Source: Polaromonas sp. (GTDB lineage: Bacteria; Pseudomonadota; Gammaproteobacteria; Burkholderiales; Burkholderiaceae_C). Taken from it: 52,694 bases of DNA. Shown one piece after another: positions 8,660 through 17,995 of the stretch. The stretch is from NCBI RefSeq assembly GCF_030680935.1, contig NZ_JAUXUP010000056.1, forward strand, positions 1 through 52,694, written 5' to 3'. Made by a program: the position numbers and the translations under genes. The first letter of the stretch is position 1; each line of letters begins with the position of its first letter. The notes under the pieces were generated by a model, which made no database searches, was not told the origin of the DNA, and saw only the letters and a list, made by a program, of their open reading frames with translations.

Positions 8660-8779
8660 CTGAACGAGCAATGGTTCGAGACCTTGCACCAGGCCAGGAG
8701 TGCCTCGGCCATCTGGCGGCAGGACTACAACGAGGTCAGGCCGCACAGCAGTTTGGGGCGTAATAGCGGCGTGATGTGA
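8660..8779 (+). pseudogene. IS3-family transposase OrfB, C-terminal remnant
   Basis: A 39-codon frame reads LNEQWFETLHQARSA and then WRQDYNEVRPHSSLGR, the diagnostic end of IS3-group OrfB integrase-type transposases (the segment after the catalytic glutamate). Everything upstream in the transposase is missing, and I saw no inverted repeat ends. It is a scar of a former insertion 55 bases after hipA. Confidence 0.8.
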
Positions 8780-8873
8780 ACACCCTAAACCGCGTAATCT
8801 TGCAAAGAGCATGACCGTCGAATCAGGGTAGATGCCAGCGCCGCATCAGTCTGCGCTGCGAGACAATGCGGGC

Positions 8874-10589
8874 ATGAGCCCCAGTCAGATCATTGTTCTT
8901 GCCACCCCGGTTTTCTTTCTGCTGATCGCAGTCGAGTTTGCCTGGGGTTATGCAAAAGGCCGCAACACCTACCGCCTGAACGATGCGATCAACAGCATCA
9001 GCCTGGGCATGCTGAGCCAGATCAGTGCGGTGTTCACGCGGCTGTTTCGCATTGGCATCTACACCGCCATTTATTCCTCGGTGGCGCTTTTCCCCGATGA
9101 AGCTTTCTGGACCACCTGGTACGGCTGGCTGATCGCACTGGTTTTTTATGACTTCTGTTACTACTGGCTGCACCGCGCCGGCCATGAAAGCTCACTTTTC
9201 TGGGCGGCGCATGTGGTGCACCACCAAAGCCAGGACTACAACCTTTCAACCGCGCTGCGCCAGACCAGCAGCGGCGCCATCTTCGGCTGGATTTTTTATG
9301 TGCCGATGGCGATTGCCGGCGTGCCGCCCCTGGTCTTTGGCGTGGTGGTGCTGGTGGACCTGCTCTACCAGTTCTGGGTGCATACCGAGCATGTCCCCAA
9401 ACTCGGCTGGTTTGACCGCTGGTTCTGCTCGCCGTCCAACCACCGGGTACACCATGCCGTCAACGACCACTACCTGGACAAGAACTATGGCGGCGTGCTG
9501 ATCATCTGGGACCGGCTGTTTGGCAGCTTTCGCGAAGAGGACGAAAAATGTGTTTACGGCACACGCAGCCCGCTCAACAGCTGGGACCCGCTGTGGTCCA
9601 ACGCCGAGGTGTACTGGGCGCTGGCCAAAGACTCGTGGCACGCGGCCCACTGGGGCGACAAGATACGTGTGTGGTTCAAGCCCCCGGGTTGGCGCCCGGC
9701 GGATGTTGCGGCGCGTTTCCCCCGGCCAGCCTTTGACATCAGTCGCGTGCAGCGTTACCACCCGCCACTGAGCCGCGCGGCCCTGTGGTTTGGTGCCCTG
9801 CAGTTTGTGCTGCTGTTGCAGGGTGTGGCTCTTTTCCTCTGGTACGCAGACAACATGCCGACGGCGCAGGCGGCCATCTGGCTGGGCGTGTTGACAGCCG
9901 GTCTGTGGGCCGTGGGCGCGGCGCTGCAAGGGCGCATCAGCTTGATGGAGGTACTGCTGATTGAGGCCGCAGCGCTGGCCACCGCCACCGGCGCGCTGGG
10001 ACTGGTGGAGTTGCACCGCATTTTCAAACCACTGGCCCTGTTATTTGCTATTATTTTTATAGCTGCTTACGCACACCCGATAAGGGCTGCAAGCCGATTT
10101 AATATATTTTTATTGGCGGGATTGGCTTTTTCGCTCGCTGGCGACTGTTTTTTGATGTTTCCCGGTTTTTTCATCCCGGGCCTGCTGTCCTTCCTGGTGG
10201 CGCACCTGTTTTACATTGCGCTGTTCAAGATCAATCAGCCGTGGTTTCCCAGCCGGCGCGCGCTGGCAGCCACGCTGGCGGTGGGTGCGCTGATGTACGC
10301 TTTTCTGTTTGACGGGTTGACACCGGTACTGCGTGTCGCGGTGGCCGCCTATGTGGTCGTGATTGCGCTGATGGCCGCACAGGCCATAGGCCGCGCCACC
10401 GTGCTGCAGGGCAAAGCGTCGGTCTGGGTCGCCATCGGCGCCGGGTTTTTCATGCTCAGTGATGCGCTGCTGGCCACCAACAAGTTTGCTGTGCCGCTAC
10501 CGATGGCGCAGCTGTGGATATTGAGCACCTATTACATCGCGCAAATTTTGATTACGCGCCACGCGCGGCCGTCGGCGCCCAGGGACTGA
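8874..10589 (+). CDS. fusion of a sterol desaturase/fatty acid hydroxylase-type membrane protein and a YhhN (TMEM86-like) domain
   Basis: 571 residues from the ATG at 8874 (an in-frame ATG at 8832 would add 14). The N-terminal half is a fatty acid hydroxylase superfamily domain with the di-iron histidine clusters HRAGH (about 100), HVVHH (112), HTEH (168) and HRVHH (189). From about 340 to the end is a YhhN domain of some eight membrane helices, with LVELHRIFKPLALL, SLAGDCFLMFPGFF and the final YYIAQ. YhhN proteins include eukaryotic lysoplasmalogenase. Together the parts suggest modification of an ether or other membrane lipid; this is inference. Residues about 392-411 of the YhhN part are encoded by dispersed repeat copy B, in frame. 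Confidence 0.85.
   Translation: MSPSQIIVLATPVFFLLIAVEFAWGYAKGRNTYRLNDAINSISLGMLSQISAVFTRLFRIGIYTAIYSSVALFPDEAFWTTWYGWLIALVFYDFCYYWLHRAGHESSLFWAAHVVHHQSQDYNLSTALRQTSSGAIFGWIFYVPMAIAGVPPLVFGVVVLVDLLYQFWVHTEHVPKLGWFDRWFCSPSNHRVHHAVNDHYLDKNYGGVLIIWDRLFGSFREEDEKCVYGTRSPLNSWDPLWSNAEVYWALAKDSWHAAHWGDKIRVWFKPPGWRPADVAARFPRPAFDISRVQRYHPPLSRAALWFGALQFVLLLQGVALFLWYADNMPTAQAAIWLGVLTAGLWAVGAALQGRISLMEVLLIEAAALATATGALGLVELHRIFKPLALLFAIIFIAAYAHPIRAASRFNIFLLAGLAFSLAGDCFLMFPGFFIPGLLSFLVAHLFYIALFKINQPWFPSRRALAATLAVGALMYAFLFDGLTPVLRVAVAAYVVVIALMAAQAIGRATVLQGKASVWVAIGAGFFMLSDALLATNKFAVPLPMAQLWILSTYYIAQILITRHARPSAPRD
10047..10105 (+). repeat. dispersed repeat, copy B
   Basis: GCTAT, seven bases, ATAGC, then TGCTTACGC, GATAAGGGCT and AAGCC. 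It is read in frame inside the YhhN domain, where it encodes AIIFIAAYAHPIRAASRF at the boundary of two predicted membrane helices. Confidence 0.8.
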
Positions 10590-10596
10590 AAGCCGC

Positions 10597-11331
10597 TCAG
10601 GTGGCGGCGTGGGTAATCGCCTCGTCGCGCGCAATGCGTCCATCGACCAGCTCGACCAGGCGGTCACAACGCGCGGCCAGACGGGGATCGTGCGTGACCA
10701 CCACAAAGGTGGTTCCGAGTTCGGCGTGCATGCGCCGCAGCTGCACAAACACCTCATCCGACGACGCGGTATCCAGGTTGCCTGTGGGCTCGTCGGCCAG
10801 CACCAGGGCGGGCGACATGACCAGCGCGCGGGCTATCGCCACCCGCTGCTGCATGCCGCCCGACAACTCTGCCGGCCTTTTACCCATGGCCGCTGCCAGC
10901 CCGAGGGAGGCGAGCAAGGCACGCGCGTGTTCCCGCTGCTTTGCGCTGACCCGCCCTTCACGCATCAGCGCCGGCAAGGTGACGTTTTCCAGCGCGCTAA
11001 AGGCCGGCAGCAGGTGATGAAACTGAAACACAAACCCCAGGGCGCTGCGCCGAAGCAGGGTCAGGGCTGCGTCATCCATGCCCTGCACTTCCTGGCCCAG
11101 CAGCCGGCAACTGCCGGCGGTCATGACTTCGAGCAGGCCGATGATGTTGAGCAGGGTGCTTTTTCCCGAGCCGGATGGTCCTATCAAGGCAATGAATTCC
11201 CCGCGCTGCACCTCGAGCGACACGCCGTGCAAAACCTCGGCCTCGCTGGGCAGGCCCAGGTTGTAGCTCTTGCGTACATCAGCAAGTGTCAGCAGTGCGC
11301 GGGCATCGGGGGCGGGGGCATCGGGGCTCAT
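10597..11331 (-). CDS. ABC transporter ATP-binding protein (LolD/MacB-type)
   Basis: 244 residues from the ATG at 11331. Walker A GPSGSGKST (about 50), Q-loop FVFQFHHLLPAF, signature LSGGMQQRVAIARAL, Walker B ALVLADEPTGNLD and the switch histidine VVTHD are all intact. LFQFHHLLP is typical of the LolD/MacB group, which drives permeases of the FtsX/MacB kind. It follows its permease gene by four bases and is the last gene of a row ruvA-ruvB-adaptor-permease-ATPase. The substrate is not known. Confidence 0.92.
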   Translation of the reverse strand: MSPDAPAPDARALLTLADVRKSYNLGLPSEAEVLHGVSLEVQRGEFIALIGPSGSGKSTLLNIIGLLEVMTAGSCRLLGQEVQGMDDAALTLLRRSALGFVFQFHHLLPAFSALENVTLPALMREGRVSAKQREHARALLASLGLAAAMGKRPAELSGGMQQRVAIARALVMSPALVLADEPTGNLDTASSDEVFVQLRRMHAELGTTFVVVTHDPRLAARCDRLVELVDGRIARDEAITHAAT

Positions 11332-11335
11332 GCAG

Positions 11336-12562
11336 CTACATCCGTATGGCTTGCGCCGGGTCCAGCGCGGCGGCGCGGCGCGCTGGTGCCACGGCAGCCA
11401 GCACCCCACACACCGTGGCAATCAGCGCCACCTGCACGGCGGTGGCCAGGGGCAGTGTGATCAGAAAAAGCGGCAAGCCGTCTGAGCCGCGCACAAAGGT
11501 GGTGAAAAGCCAGATCATGACCACGGCCAGCGCAATCCCCAGCAATGAGCCCAGCGCGCCTACCACCGCACCCTGCACCAGAAAGAGCCGCAAAATCTGC
11601 CCGCGCGTGGCGCCCATGGCGCGCAAAATGCCGATCTCCCGGCGTTTTTGCACCACCGATACCACCAGCACGCTGGCAATGCCCAGCACCACCACCACCA
11701 TCACCACGCCACGAATCAGCGCGGTGCTGACCGACTGGGCATTGAGGGCCGACACCAGCTGGGCATTGCTTTCCTGCCAGCTCTCGATCTTGTAGGGAAA
11801 CTGCTGGCGCAACTGGTCGGCCAGGGCCTGGGCCGACCAGACATCTTTCACCGTGACATCCAGGCTGGTGGCGCCGCCAGGCAGGCCCAGCAGGTTTTGC
11901 GCCGCACGCAGCGGCACGATCACGGTGCGGCGGTTCAGGTCTTTCACGCCCAGATCCACCAGCGCGGTGACGCGCACCGAGTCACTGACCAAGCCGGTCT
12001 GCACCGTCAGCCGGTCGCCCACACGCACACCCAGGTCTGCCGCCAGCTCGCGGCCCACAATCGCTTCCCCCGGTGACAGGCGCGGCGTACCGCTGATGAC
12101 CTTGCCGCGCAGCCCGACCACACGGTCATAACGGTCCAGATCCACGCCCGTCAGCGCAATCGCCTGGGTGGCTTCGCCGCGCAACGCCAGGCCAGCGCCC
12201 GACACCGTGGGTGAAACACCGGCAATGGCGGGCAACGCTTCCAGCAGCGGCAACAAGGCCTGCCAGTTGGCAACCGAGCGCAGGCGCTGCGCACGTGGCT
12301 GCGTTTCGGTCAGTGTGGCAGTGCCCTCCGCAGCCTGCCAGGCCGGCGTGACCAGGTCGTCTGGCGCACGCACAGTGATATGCGCCTGGGCGCCCAGGGT
12401 TTTGGTCAGGGTGCTGCCCTGCAGGCCGCTGATCAACGCCGAGATATAGGCCACCACGGCCACGCCGGCTGCCACACCCACAATGATCAACACGGTCTGC
12501 ATGCGCCCTTCGCGCAAAAAGCGCAGCGCCACACGCAGCTCAAAACCAAACCCGGGGAACAT
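11336..12562 (-). CDS. ABC transporter permease, MacB/FtsX family
   Basis: 408 residues. One membrane helix near the N-terminus (TVLIIVGVAAGVAVVAYISAL), a large periplasmic domain (about 50-270) and three C-terminal helices, with the family motif VVQKRREIGILRAMGATRGQI and a carboxyl end PARRAAALDPAQAIRM. This is the mechanotransmission permease layout of MacB, LolC/E and DevC. With the adaptor encoded just upstream and the ATPase just downstream it should form a tripartite-type exporter; no outer-membrane channel gene is present here. Confidence 0.92.
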   Translation of the reverse strand: MFPGFGFELRVALRFLREGRMQTVLIIVGVAAGVAVVAYISALISGLQGSTLTKTLGAQAHITVRAPDDLVTPAWQAAEGTATLTETQPRAQRLRSVANWQALLPLLEALPAIAGVSPTVSGAGLALRGEATQAIALTGVDLDRYDRVVGLRGKVISGTPRLSPGEAIVGRELAADLGVRVGDRLTVQTGLVSDSVRVTALVDLGVKDLNRRTVIVPLRAAQNLLGLPGGATSLDVTVKDVWSAQALADQLRQQFPYKIESWQESNAQLVSALNAQSVSTALIRGVVMVVVVLGIASVLVVSVVQKRREIGILRAMGATRGQILRLFLVQGAVVGALGSLLGIALAVVMIWLFTTFVRGSDGLPLFLITLPLATAVQVALIATVCGVLAAVAPARRAAALDPAQAIRM

Positions 12563-12577
12563 GTGTTGGACGGCGCG

Positions 12578-13882
12578 TCAGCGCCCCATGGCGTTGGTCA
12601 GGGCCGAGCCAGCGTCTGAAGCGGCGGCCGCCTTGCCCACCGGCTGGCCCGGCTGCCAGGCAACGGCTCGCACGCGCACGCGGGCACCTGCGCGCACGCT
12701 GCCACCCAGCAGCACCGCGTCGCCCTCAGCCAGGCCTTCCAGCACCTCGGCGGCATCCAGCGTACGCAGCCCCAGGCGCACCTGGCGCTCTTGTGCATGC
12801 CCCTCCACGGCAAGCAGCACGGTCGCCGCCGTGGGTGAAACCTGGCTGTGCAGGGCACTGAGCGGCAACACCAGGGCGCGTTCACGCCGGCCGGTTTCGA
12901 CCTCGACCGACAGCGTCATGTCTTCGCGCAGAAATGCCGGCGCCTGCTGTTCGAGCGCAAACCTGACTTCGATCGCACCGCGCTGGGCATCGACCGCAGG
13001 GGCAATCGACAACACACGCGCGGCAAAACGCTGGTCGGCAAAAGCGTCGGCCACCACGGCTGCCTTCTGCCCCGCTTGCAATTGGTCCAGAAAACGCTCA
13101 TCCACCTGGGCACTGAGCTGCGTGGGCCCGGCCAGCGCCAGGCTCATCAGGGCCTTGCCGGGCTGCACGATTTGCCCCGGCTCGACATCGCGTGTCAACA
13201 CCCGCGCATCGGTAGGCGCCAGCACAGCCGCCTGCGCCAGGCGGGCGCGCGCCGCTGCGGTGGCCGCACTGGCCAGCGCCAGTTGCGCCTGGGCCTGGGC
13301 CACATCGGTACCGGCCTCGGCATTGGCCTGGGTCTGCGCACGGGCGCCGGTCTGCTGCGCCCGAGCCACTTCCACCGCGCGCCGCACTTCGTCCAGCCGG
13401 GCCGCGCTGATAAAACCCTGGGCCACCAGTTGCTCGGTGCGCGCCAGCTCGGCCTCGGCGGCTTTCAGCGTCGAGTCGGCCTGCGTCAGGGCAGACTGCG
13501 CCGAAGTGCGGCCCGTGCTACGCAGTCCGGCCAGCCGCGCCTGCGCCTGGCGCTCGGAAGCGACGGCCTGCGTCACCGCAGCGCGCAGCTCATCGGTCTC
13601 CAGCTGGATCAGCACATCGCCCTGGCGCACCTGCGCGCCTTCGGTGACCCGCACCTGAGCCACACGACCGGTCACGGTGCTGCCAATGTCCACCCGGGAC
13701 AGCGTGGCCACACGGGCAGAAAATTGCAGGGTCCGCAACAAGGGCGCGTAACGGAGCTCCAGCACATCCACACGGGGGCTGCGCTGCATCCACCATGCAG
13801 TGCCTGCCGCCACCAGCAGCACAGCCACCGCCCCCACCCATATCCAGCGGCGTTTGGGTGAAAGTGTTGCGGCAAGGTTCAT
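12578..13882 (-). CDS. periplasmic adaptor (HlyD/MFP family) of an ABC exporter
   Basis: 434 residues from the ATG at 13882. A single N-terminal membrane anchor (WIWVGAVAVLLVAAGTAWWM), a lipoyl half-motif, a long alanine/glutamine-rich coiled-coil hairpin (about 110-220), then the second lipoyl half (VLAPTDARVLTRDVEPGQIV) and beta-barrel. The gene starts seven bases after ruvB on the same strand, so it is probably co-transcribed with ruvAB. The trio resembles DevBCA or MacAB exporters; substrate unknown. Confidence 0.9.
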   Translation of the reverse strand: MNLAATLSPKRRWIWVGAVAVLLVAAGTAWWMQRSPRVDVLELRYAPLLRTLQFSARVATLSRVDIGSTVTGRVAQVRVTEGAQVRQGDVLIQLETDELRAAVTQAVASERQAQARLAGLRSTGRTSAQSALTQADSTLKAAEAELARTEQLVAQGFISAARLDEVRRAVEVARAQQTGARAQTQANAEAGTDVAQAQAQLALASAATAAARARLAQAAVLAPTDARVLTRDVEPGQIVQPGKALMSLALAGPTQLSAQVDERFLDQLQAGQKAAVVADAFADQRFAARVLSIAPAVDAQRGAIEVRFALEQQAPAFLREDMTLSVEVETGRRERALVLPLSALHSQVSPTAATVLLAVEGHAQERQVRLGLRTLDAAEVLEGLAEGDAVLLGGSVRAGARVRVRAVAWQPGQPVGKAAAASDAGSALTNAMGR

Positions 13883-13889
13883 GGAGGTC

Positions 13890-14963
13890 TCAGGCGCCCG
13901 GCTCAAAAAGGCCATCGCCGGTACGGGGAGGCGTAACGCCCAAGTGCCGGTAAGCCGCGAGCGTGGCAATGCGCCCGCGCGGCGTGCGTTGCAAATACCC
14001 CTGCTGGATCAGATAGGGCTCGATCACGTCTTCAATCGTGTCACGCTCTTCGCCAATGCTCGCGGCGATGTTGTCCAGGCCCACCGGCCCGCCGTCAAAG
14101 CGGTGAATCACCGCTTCCAGCAGTTTGCGATCCATCACGTCGAAGCCCTGCGGATCGACGTCGAGCATGGCCAGGGCCTTGTTGGCGATGTCCAGCGAGA
14201 TGTGGCCACTGCCCTTGACATCGGCATAGTCGCGCACGCGGCGCAGCAGGCGGTTGGCAATGCGTGGCGTGCCGCGCGAGCGGCGGGCAATCTCGAAACC
14301 GCCTTCTTCATCCATAGGCGCATTGAGCAGTTTGGCGCTGCGCCTGACAATGCGCGCCAGTTCGTCGGCGGTATAAAACTCCAGCCGCGCCACGATGCCG
14401 AAACGGTCGCGCAGCGGATTCGTCAACATGCCGGCGCGGGTGGTGGCCCCTACCAGCGTGAAGGGCTGCAGGTCCAGCTTGATGCTGCGCGCCGCCGGGC
14501 CCTCGCCGATCATGATGTCAATCTGGTAGTCCTCCAGCGCGGGGTACAAAATCTCCTCGACGACCGGGCTCAGGCGGTGGATTTCATCGATGAACAGGAC
14601 ATCGTTTTTTTCCAGGTTGGTCAGCAGCGCTGCCAGGTCTTTCGGTTTTTCCAGCACCGGGCCTGAGGTCTGGCGCAGGTTGACGCCAAGCTCGTGCGCA
14701 ATGATGTGGCTCAGCGTGGTTTTGCCCAAGCCGGGCGGGCCGAACAGCAACACATGGTCCATCGCCTCGCTGCGTTTTTTGGCGGCACCAATAAAAATTT
14801 CGAGTTGCTCGCGCACCTTGGACTGGCCGACATATTCGTCGAAGAGTTTGGGCCGCAGGGCACGTTCTATCGCTTCTTCGTTAGGAGAGGCGGGCGCGGC
14901 GGACATGACGCGTTTGGCCGGCGGCACGCCGGACATGTCGAAGTCGTCGGTCTGAATGCTCAT
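13890..14963 (-). CDS. ruvB: Holliday junction branch migration helicase RuvB
   Basis: 357 residues. AAA+ ATPase with Walker [10 protein letters not shown], Walker [10 protein letters not shown], sensor and arginine-finger region ([18 protein letters not shown]) and a C-terminal winged helix ([19 protein letters not shown]). RuvB hexamers pump DNA through Holliday junctions held by RuvA. Its ATG overlaps the ruvA stop by four bases. ruvC is not in the window. Confidence 0.97.
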   Translation of the reverse strand: MSIQTDDFDMSGVPPAKRVMSAAPASPNEEAIERALRPKLFDEYVGQSKVREQLEIFIGAAKKRSEAMDHVLLFGPPGLGKTTLSHIIAHELGVNLRQTSGPVLEKPKDLAALLTNLEKNDVLFIDEIHRLSPVVEEILYPALEDYQIDIMIGEGPAARSIKLDLQPFTLVGATTRAGMLTNPLRDRFGIVARLEFYTADELARIVRRSAKLLNAPMDEEGGFEIARRSRGTPRIANRLLRRVRDYADVKGSGHISLDIANKALAMLDVDPQGFDVMDRKLLEAVIHRFDGGPVGLDNIAASIGEERDTIEDVIEPYLIQQGYLQRTPRGRIATLAAYRHLGVTPPRTGDGLFEPGA

Positions 14964-15532
14964 TTGGCCAGGGCTTTCAATGCCAGCTTGATGCCGTCAC
15001 TGACACCAACGTCCTTCGGCAAGGCCTTCAGCGCCAGCGCCGCATCGCGGTCGCTGTAACCCAGCGCCACAAGGGCCTGAAGAATGTCGGACTGCGCATC
15101 GTCGGCCACGCTGACCGTGATGCCCATGTCGGCGCCGAGTTTGCCCTTGAGTTCGAGCAACAAACGCTCGGCGGTTTTTTTGCCGATGCCCGGCACCTTG
15201 ATGATGCGCCCTGCCTCCTGCTGGGTCACGGCCTGCGCCAACTCATCAACACTCATGCCGCTGAGCACGCTGAGGGCGGTGCGCGGGCCGACACCGGAAA
15301 TCTTGATCAGCTGGCGAAAGGCCGCGCGTTCGCTGGCGCTGCCAAATCCGTAGAGCAGCTGCGCGTCTTCACGCACCACAAAATGTGTCAGCAGGCTGAC
15401 TTTTTCGCCCAGTGCTGGCAGGTTGTAAAAGGTACTCATGGGCACCAGCACCTCGTAGCCGACGCCGTTGCAGTCCACCAGCAATTCCGGCGGGTTTTTT
15501 TCGGCCAGCAGGCCAGTGATGCGTCCAATCAT
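14960..15532 (-). CDS. ruvA: Holliday junction DNA helicase subunit RuvA
   Basis: 190 residues from the ATG at 15532 (MIGRITG, the family N-terminus). An OB-fold (about 1-62) is followed by two helix-hairpin-helix motifs ([18 protein letters not shown] and [19 protein letters not shown]) and the C-terminal RuvB-binding domain ([17 protein letters not shown]). It binds the four-way junction and loads RuvB, with which it overlaps. It diverges from the phoH-type gene across about 90 bases. Confidence 0.97.
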   Translation of the reverse strand: MIGRITGLLAEKNPPELLVDCNGVGYEVLVPMSTFYNLPALGEKVSLLTHFVVREDAQLLYGFGSASERAAFRQLIKISGVGPRTALSVLSGMSVDELAQAVTQQEAGRIIKVPGIGKKTAERLLLELKGKLGADMGITVSVADDAQSDILQALVALGYSDRDAALALKALPKDVGVSDGIKLALKALAK

Positions 15533-15624
15533 GGACAAATCTTATCAGTGCGCCCCCGCCCGTCGGATTGAATATAGAGGGACAATCACCCATCTGATTG
15601 CCTTGCCTCAAGGAAAACACCCTT

Positions 15625-16638
15625 TTGATCCTCCGCCACACCTTCACACCGCCCAACAACACCCGCATGGGCCACCTGTGCGGGCCCATGGACTCGCACA
15701 TCCGCACCATCGAAGCGGCGCTGCAGGTGGCGATTGCGCACCGGTTTGAGCAGTTCAAGATCGATGGGCCCAAGGGCCGGGCCCAGCAGGCGCTGGAGGT
15801 GTTGCAGGCGCTGTACGAAATGGCGAAACGGCCGATCCCGGAAGAGCAGGTGCAGCTGATGCTGGCCGGCGACACCGCGCTCAGTGTGGCGCCGGACGGC
15901 GCGATGGCACTGTCCACCCGCCGGGCTGATCTGCGGGCGCGCACCACGAACCAGGGCGCCTACCTGGAAAACATTGCCACCCACGACATCACCTTCGGCA
16001 TCGGCCCGGCCGGCACCGGCAAAACTTACTTGGCCGTGGCTTGTGCGGTGGATGCGCTGGAGCGCAGCGCGGTGCAGCGCATTGTGCTGACGCGCCCGGC
16101 GGTCGAGGCCGGTGAGCGCCTGGGCTTTTTGCCCGGCGACCTGAACCAGAAGGTGGACCCCTACCTGCGCCCGCTGTACGACGCACTGTATGAACTGATG
16201 GGTTTTGAGCGTGTGCAGAAAGCCTTTGAGCGCCAGCAGATCGAAATTGCGCCGCTGGCCTTCATGCGCGGCCGCACGCTGAACCATGCGTTTGTGATTC
16301 TGGACGAGGCGCAAAACACCACGCCTGAACAAATGAAGATGTTTTTGACCCGCATCGGTTTTGGCGCCAAAGCAGTGATCACTGGCGACGTGAGCCAGGT
16401 GGATTTGCCGCGCACCCAGCTCAGTGGCCTGATTGATGCCGAACGTGTGCTCAAACGCGTCAAGGGCATCGCCATCACCCGCCTGACCAGTGCCGACGTG
16501 GTGCGCCACCCGCTGGTCGCGCGCATTGTGGACGCCTACGACGGCTACAAAAGCAAAGCCCCAAGCACGGAAGACGCTACTGATTTGATAGTGCCTGTCG
16601 CACGCCCCACAAGGACAAAAAGCCGAAATGGCTCTTAA
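15625..16638 (+). CDS. PhoH-like ATPase (YbeZ type)
   Basis: 337 residues if translation begins at the TTG at 15625, which has AAGGAAAA eight bases upstream and gives the family-typical beginning [11 protein letters not shown]; no better ATG exists before 15667. The P-loop is [11 protein letters not shown] (about 128) and Walker [10 protein letters not shown] (about 222). PhoH-like/YbeZ proteins pair with the endonuclease YbeY in ribosome and RNA metabolism, and here ybeY overlaps by 11 bases. The last about 20 codons ([20 protein letters not shown]) and the stop come from dispersed repeat copy C, so the C-terminus is non-native. Confidence 0.92.
   Translation: MILRHTFTPPNNTRMGHLCGPMDSHIRTIEAALQVAIAHRFEQFKIDGPKGRAQQALEVLQALYEMAKRPIPEEQVQLMLAGDTALSVAPDGAMALSTRRADLRARTTNQGAYLENIATHDITFGIGPAGTGKTYLAVACAVDALERSAVQRIVLTRPAVEAGERLGFLPGDLNQKVDPYLRPLYDALYELMGFERVQKAFERQQIEIAPLAFMRGRTLNHAFVILDEAQNTTPEQMKMFLTRIGFGAKAVITGDVSQVDLPRTQLSGLIDAERVLKRVKGIAITRLTSADVVRHPLVARIVDAYDGYKSKAPSTEDATDLIVPVARPTRTKSRNGS
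16575..16634 (+). repeat. dispersed repeat, copy C (diverged)
   Basis: GCTAC, seven bases, ATAGT, then a CTGTCGCACG-like stretch and AAAAAGCCGAAATGGCT. The right end matches copy G (both end AAATGGCTCT followed by an A-rich run). It encodes the tail and stop of the PhoH-like protein and contains the start codon of ybeY. Confidence 0.6.
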
Positions 16639-17083
16639 AAAACTGAGCCTGTCGCTACAGTTCGGTGCCATCAATGACGCCAAACGCCACCGCGCGGCAC
16701 TGCCGCGCCACAGCGTGGCACGCTGGATTCGGCATGCGCTGGACTGCGATGCCGAGCTGACGGTGCGCATCGTCGATGCCGAAGAGGGCCAGGCCCTGAA
16801 CCGCAGCTACCGGCAAAAAGACTACGCCACCAACGTGCTGACTTTTGACTACACGCTGGCGCCGCTGGTTACGGCCGATCTGGTGTTGTGTGCGCCGGTG
16901 ATCGCCCAGGAAGCGCGCGAGAACAAAAAAACGCTGCAAGCTCACTACGCGCATCTTCTGGTGCACGGCACCTTGCACGCCCAGGGCTGGGACCATGAGA
17001 CCAGTCCACAGGACGCCGACGCGATGGAAGCGCGTGAAGTCGAAATTCTGGCCGGCCTGGGGATCAGCAACCCCTATCGTTGA
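16628..17083 (+). CDS. ybeY: rRNA maturation endoribonuclease YbeY
   Basis: 151 residues. The zinc site [12 protein letters not shown] at about 112-123 fits the HGxLHLxGYDH pattern with A for L and W for [15 protein letters not shown] matches the RxKdxpTNVLSFxf motif. The enzyme matures 16S rRNA 3' ends and takes part in ribosome quality control. The ATG at 16628 lies inside the phoH-type gene and inside dispersed repeat copy C, so the ybeY start context was provided or altered by the repeat. The 3' end overlaps the convergent hydrolase gene by 20 bases. Confidence 0.95.
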   Translation: MALKKLSLSLQFGAINDAKRHRAALPRHSVARWIRHALDCDAELTVRIVDAEEGQALNRSYRQKDYATNVLTFDYTLAPLVTADLVLCAPVIAQEARENKKTLQAHYAHLLVHGTLHAQGWDHETSPQDADAMEAREVEILAGLGISNPYR

Positions 17084-17849
17084 CGGGTTCAGCAAAAAAA
17101 TCCTGAATCTGCTCTGCCACCCACTGCGGGCGCGTGATAGTAGGCACGTGACCAACACCATCGGCAACCAGCAGCTTCGCATGCGGGATCAGCTCAACCA
17201 GCTTTTCGGATGAGGCCAGCGGCGAGATCACGTCGCAACTGCCATGCAGTATCAGGGTCGGAACCCTGATCGCGTGCAGGCGCGATTGCACATCCACGTG
17301 CTCCACACATTCCATCATTTGCACAGCGGCGACAGCGTTGGAGCGTTTGACAATCATCTTGCCCCAGGCCCGCTCGGCATCGCAGCCTTCCTCGGGCGCA
17401 CAGGCCTCGACAAAAGCATCCATCGTGGCCGGGAAATCAGCCTTGCAGCCGGCGATCAGCCGGTCGCGGGCTGGCGTTCGTTCGCCGGTGTAGCGGCCAC
17501 CCACAATGACCAGGCCAGAAAAGCGCTCTGGGCAACGCAGGGCCGCTTCGAAAGCGATCATGGCACCCATGGATTCGGCTGCGAGTACGCAGCTTTGCAC
17601 CTGCAGGGCATCCAGCACGCGAAACAGGTCCTCGACCAGCAGTTCAAAACTGATGTCGGCTGCGGCACACCTTGTTGCGCCTGTGCCGCGATGGTCGTAA
17701 GTGATGGTCCGCCAGGACCGGCTGAGAATTTCGAAGGGCGCTGCCCACAACTCGCCGCTGCCCACCCACCCACCGTGTGCCATCAGGGTTCTGGGGCCGG
17801 CGCCGAATGCCGATACGAGGATATCGGCGTCATGTGATTTCAGATACAT
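17064..17849 (-). CDS. alpha/beta-fold hydrolase
   Basis: 261 residues from the ATG at 17849, preceded by AGGAG. Oxyanion region [11 protein letters not shown], nucleophile elbow AESMG (Ser at 93), acid GSCDVISP and histidine [11 protein letters not shown] give a full triad. The cap lies between about 120 and 195. Substrate unknown. The next gene upstream on the same strand encodes a hydrolase of the same fold fused to a LuxR helix-turn-helix and starts about 150 bases away, which suggests a functional pair. Confidence 0.88.
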   Translation of the reverse strand: MYLKSHDADILVSAFGAGPRTLMAHGGWVGSGELWAAPFEILSRSWRTITYDHRGTGATRCAAADISFELLVEDLFRVLDALQVQSCVLAAESMGAMIAFEAALRCPERFSGLVIVGGRYTGERTPARDRLIAGCKADFPATMDAFVEACAPEEGCDAERAWGKMIVKRSNAVAAVQMMECVEHVDVQSRLHAIRVPTLILHGSCDVISPLASSEKLVELIPHAKLLVADGVGHVPTITRPQWVAEQIQDFFAEPVNDRGC

Positions 17850-17995
17850 GGGAAACTCCTGCAAAAAGGATGGCCCCCGCCAAGCCGGTTGACTTGGCCT
17901 GTGCCGGCCGATCCTCATGACCAGAGCTTATGAAACAACCCGTCGACTTTCCAGAGGCAGTGGTCCCGCCGCCGGCCGAAATTTCGCACTCGGCG

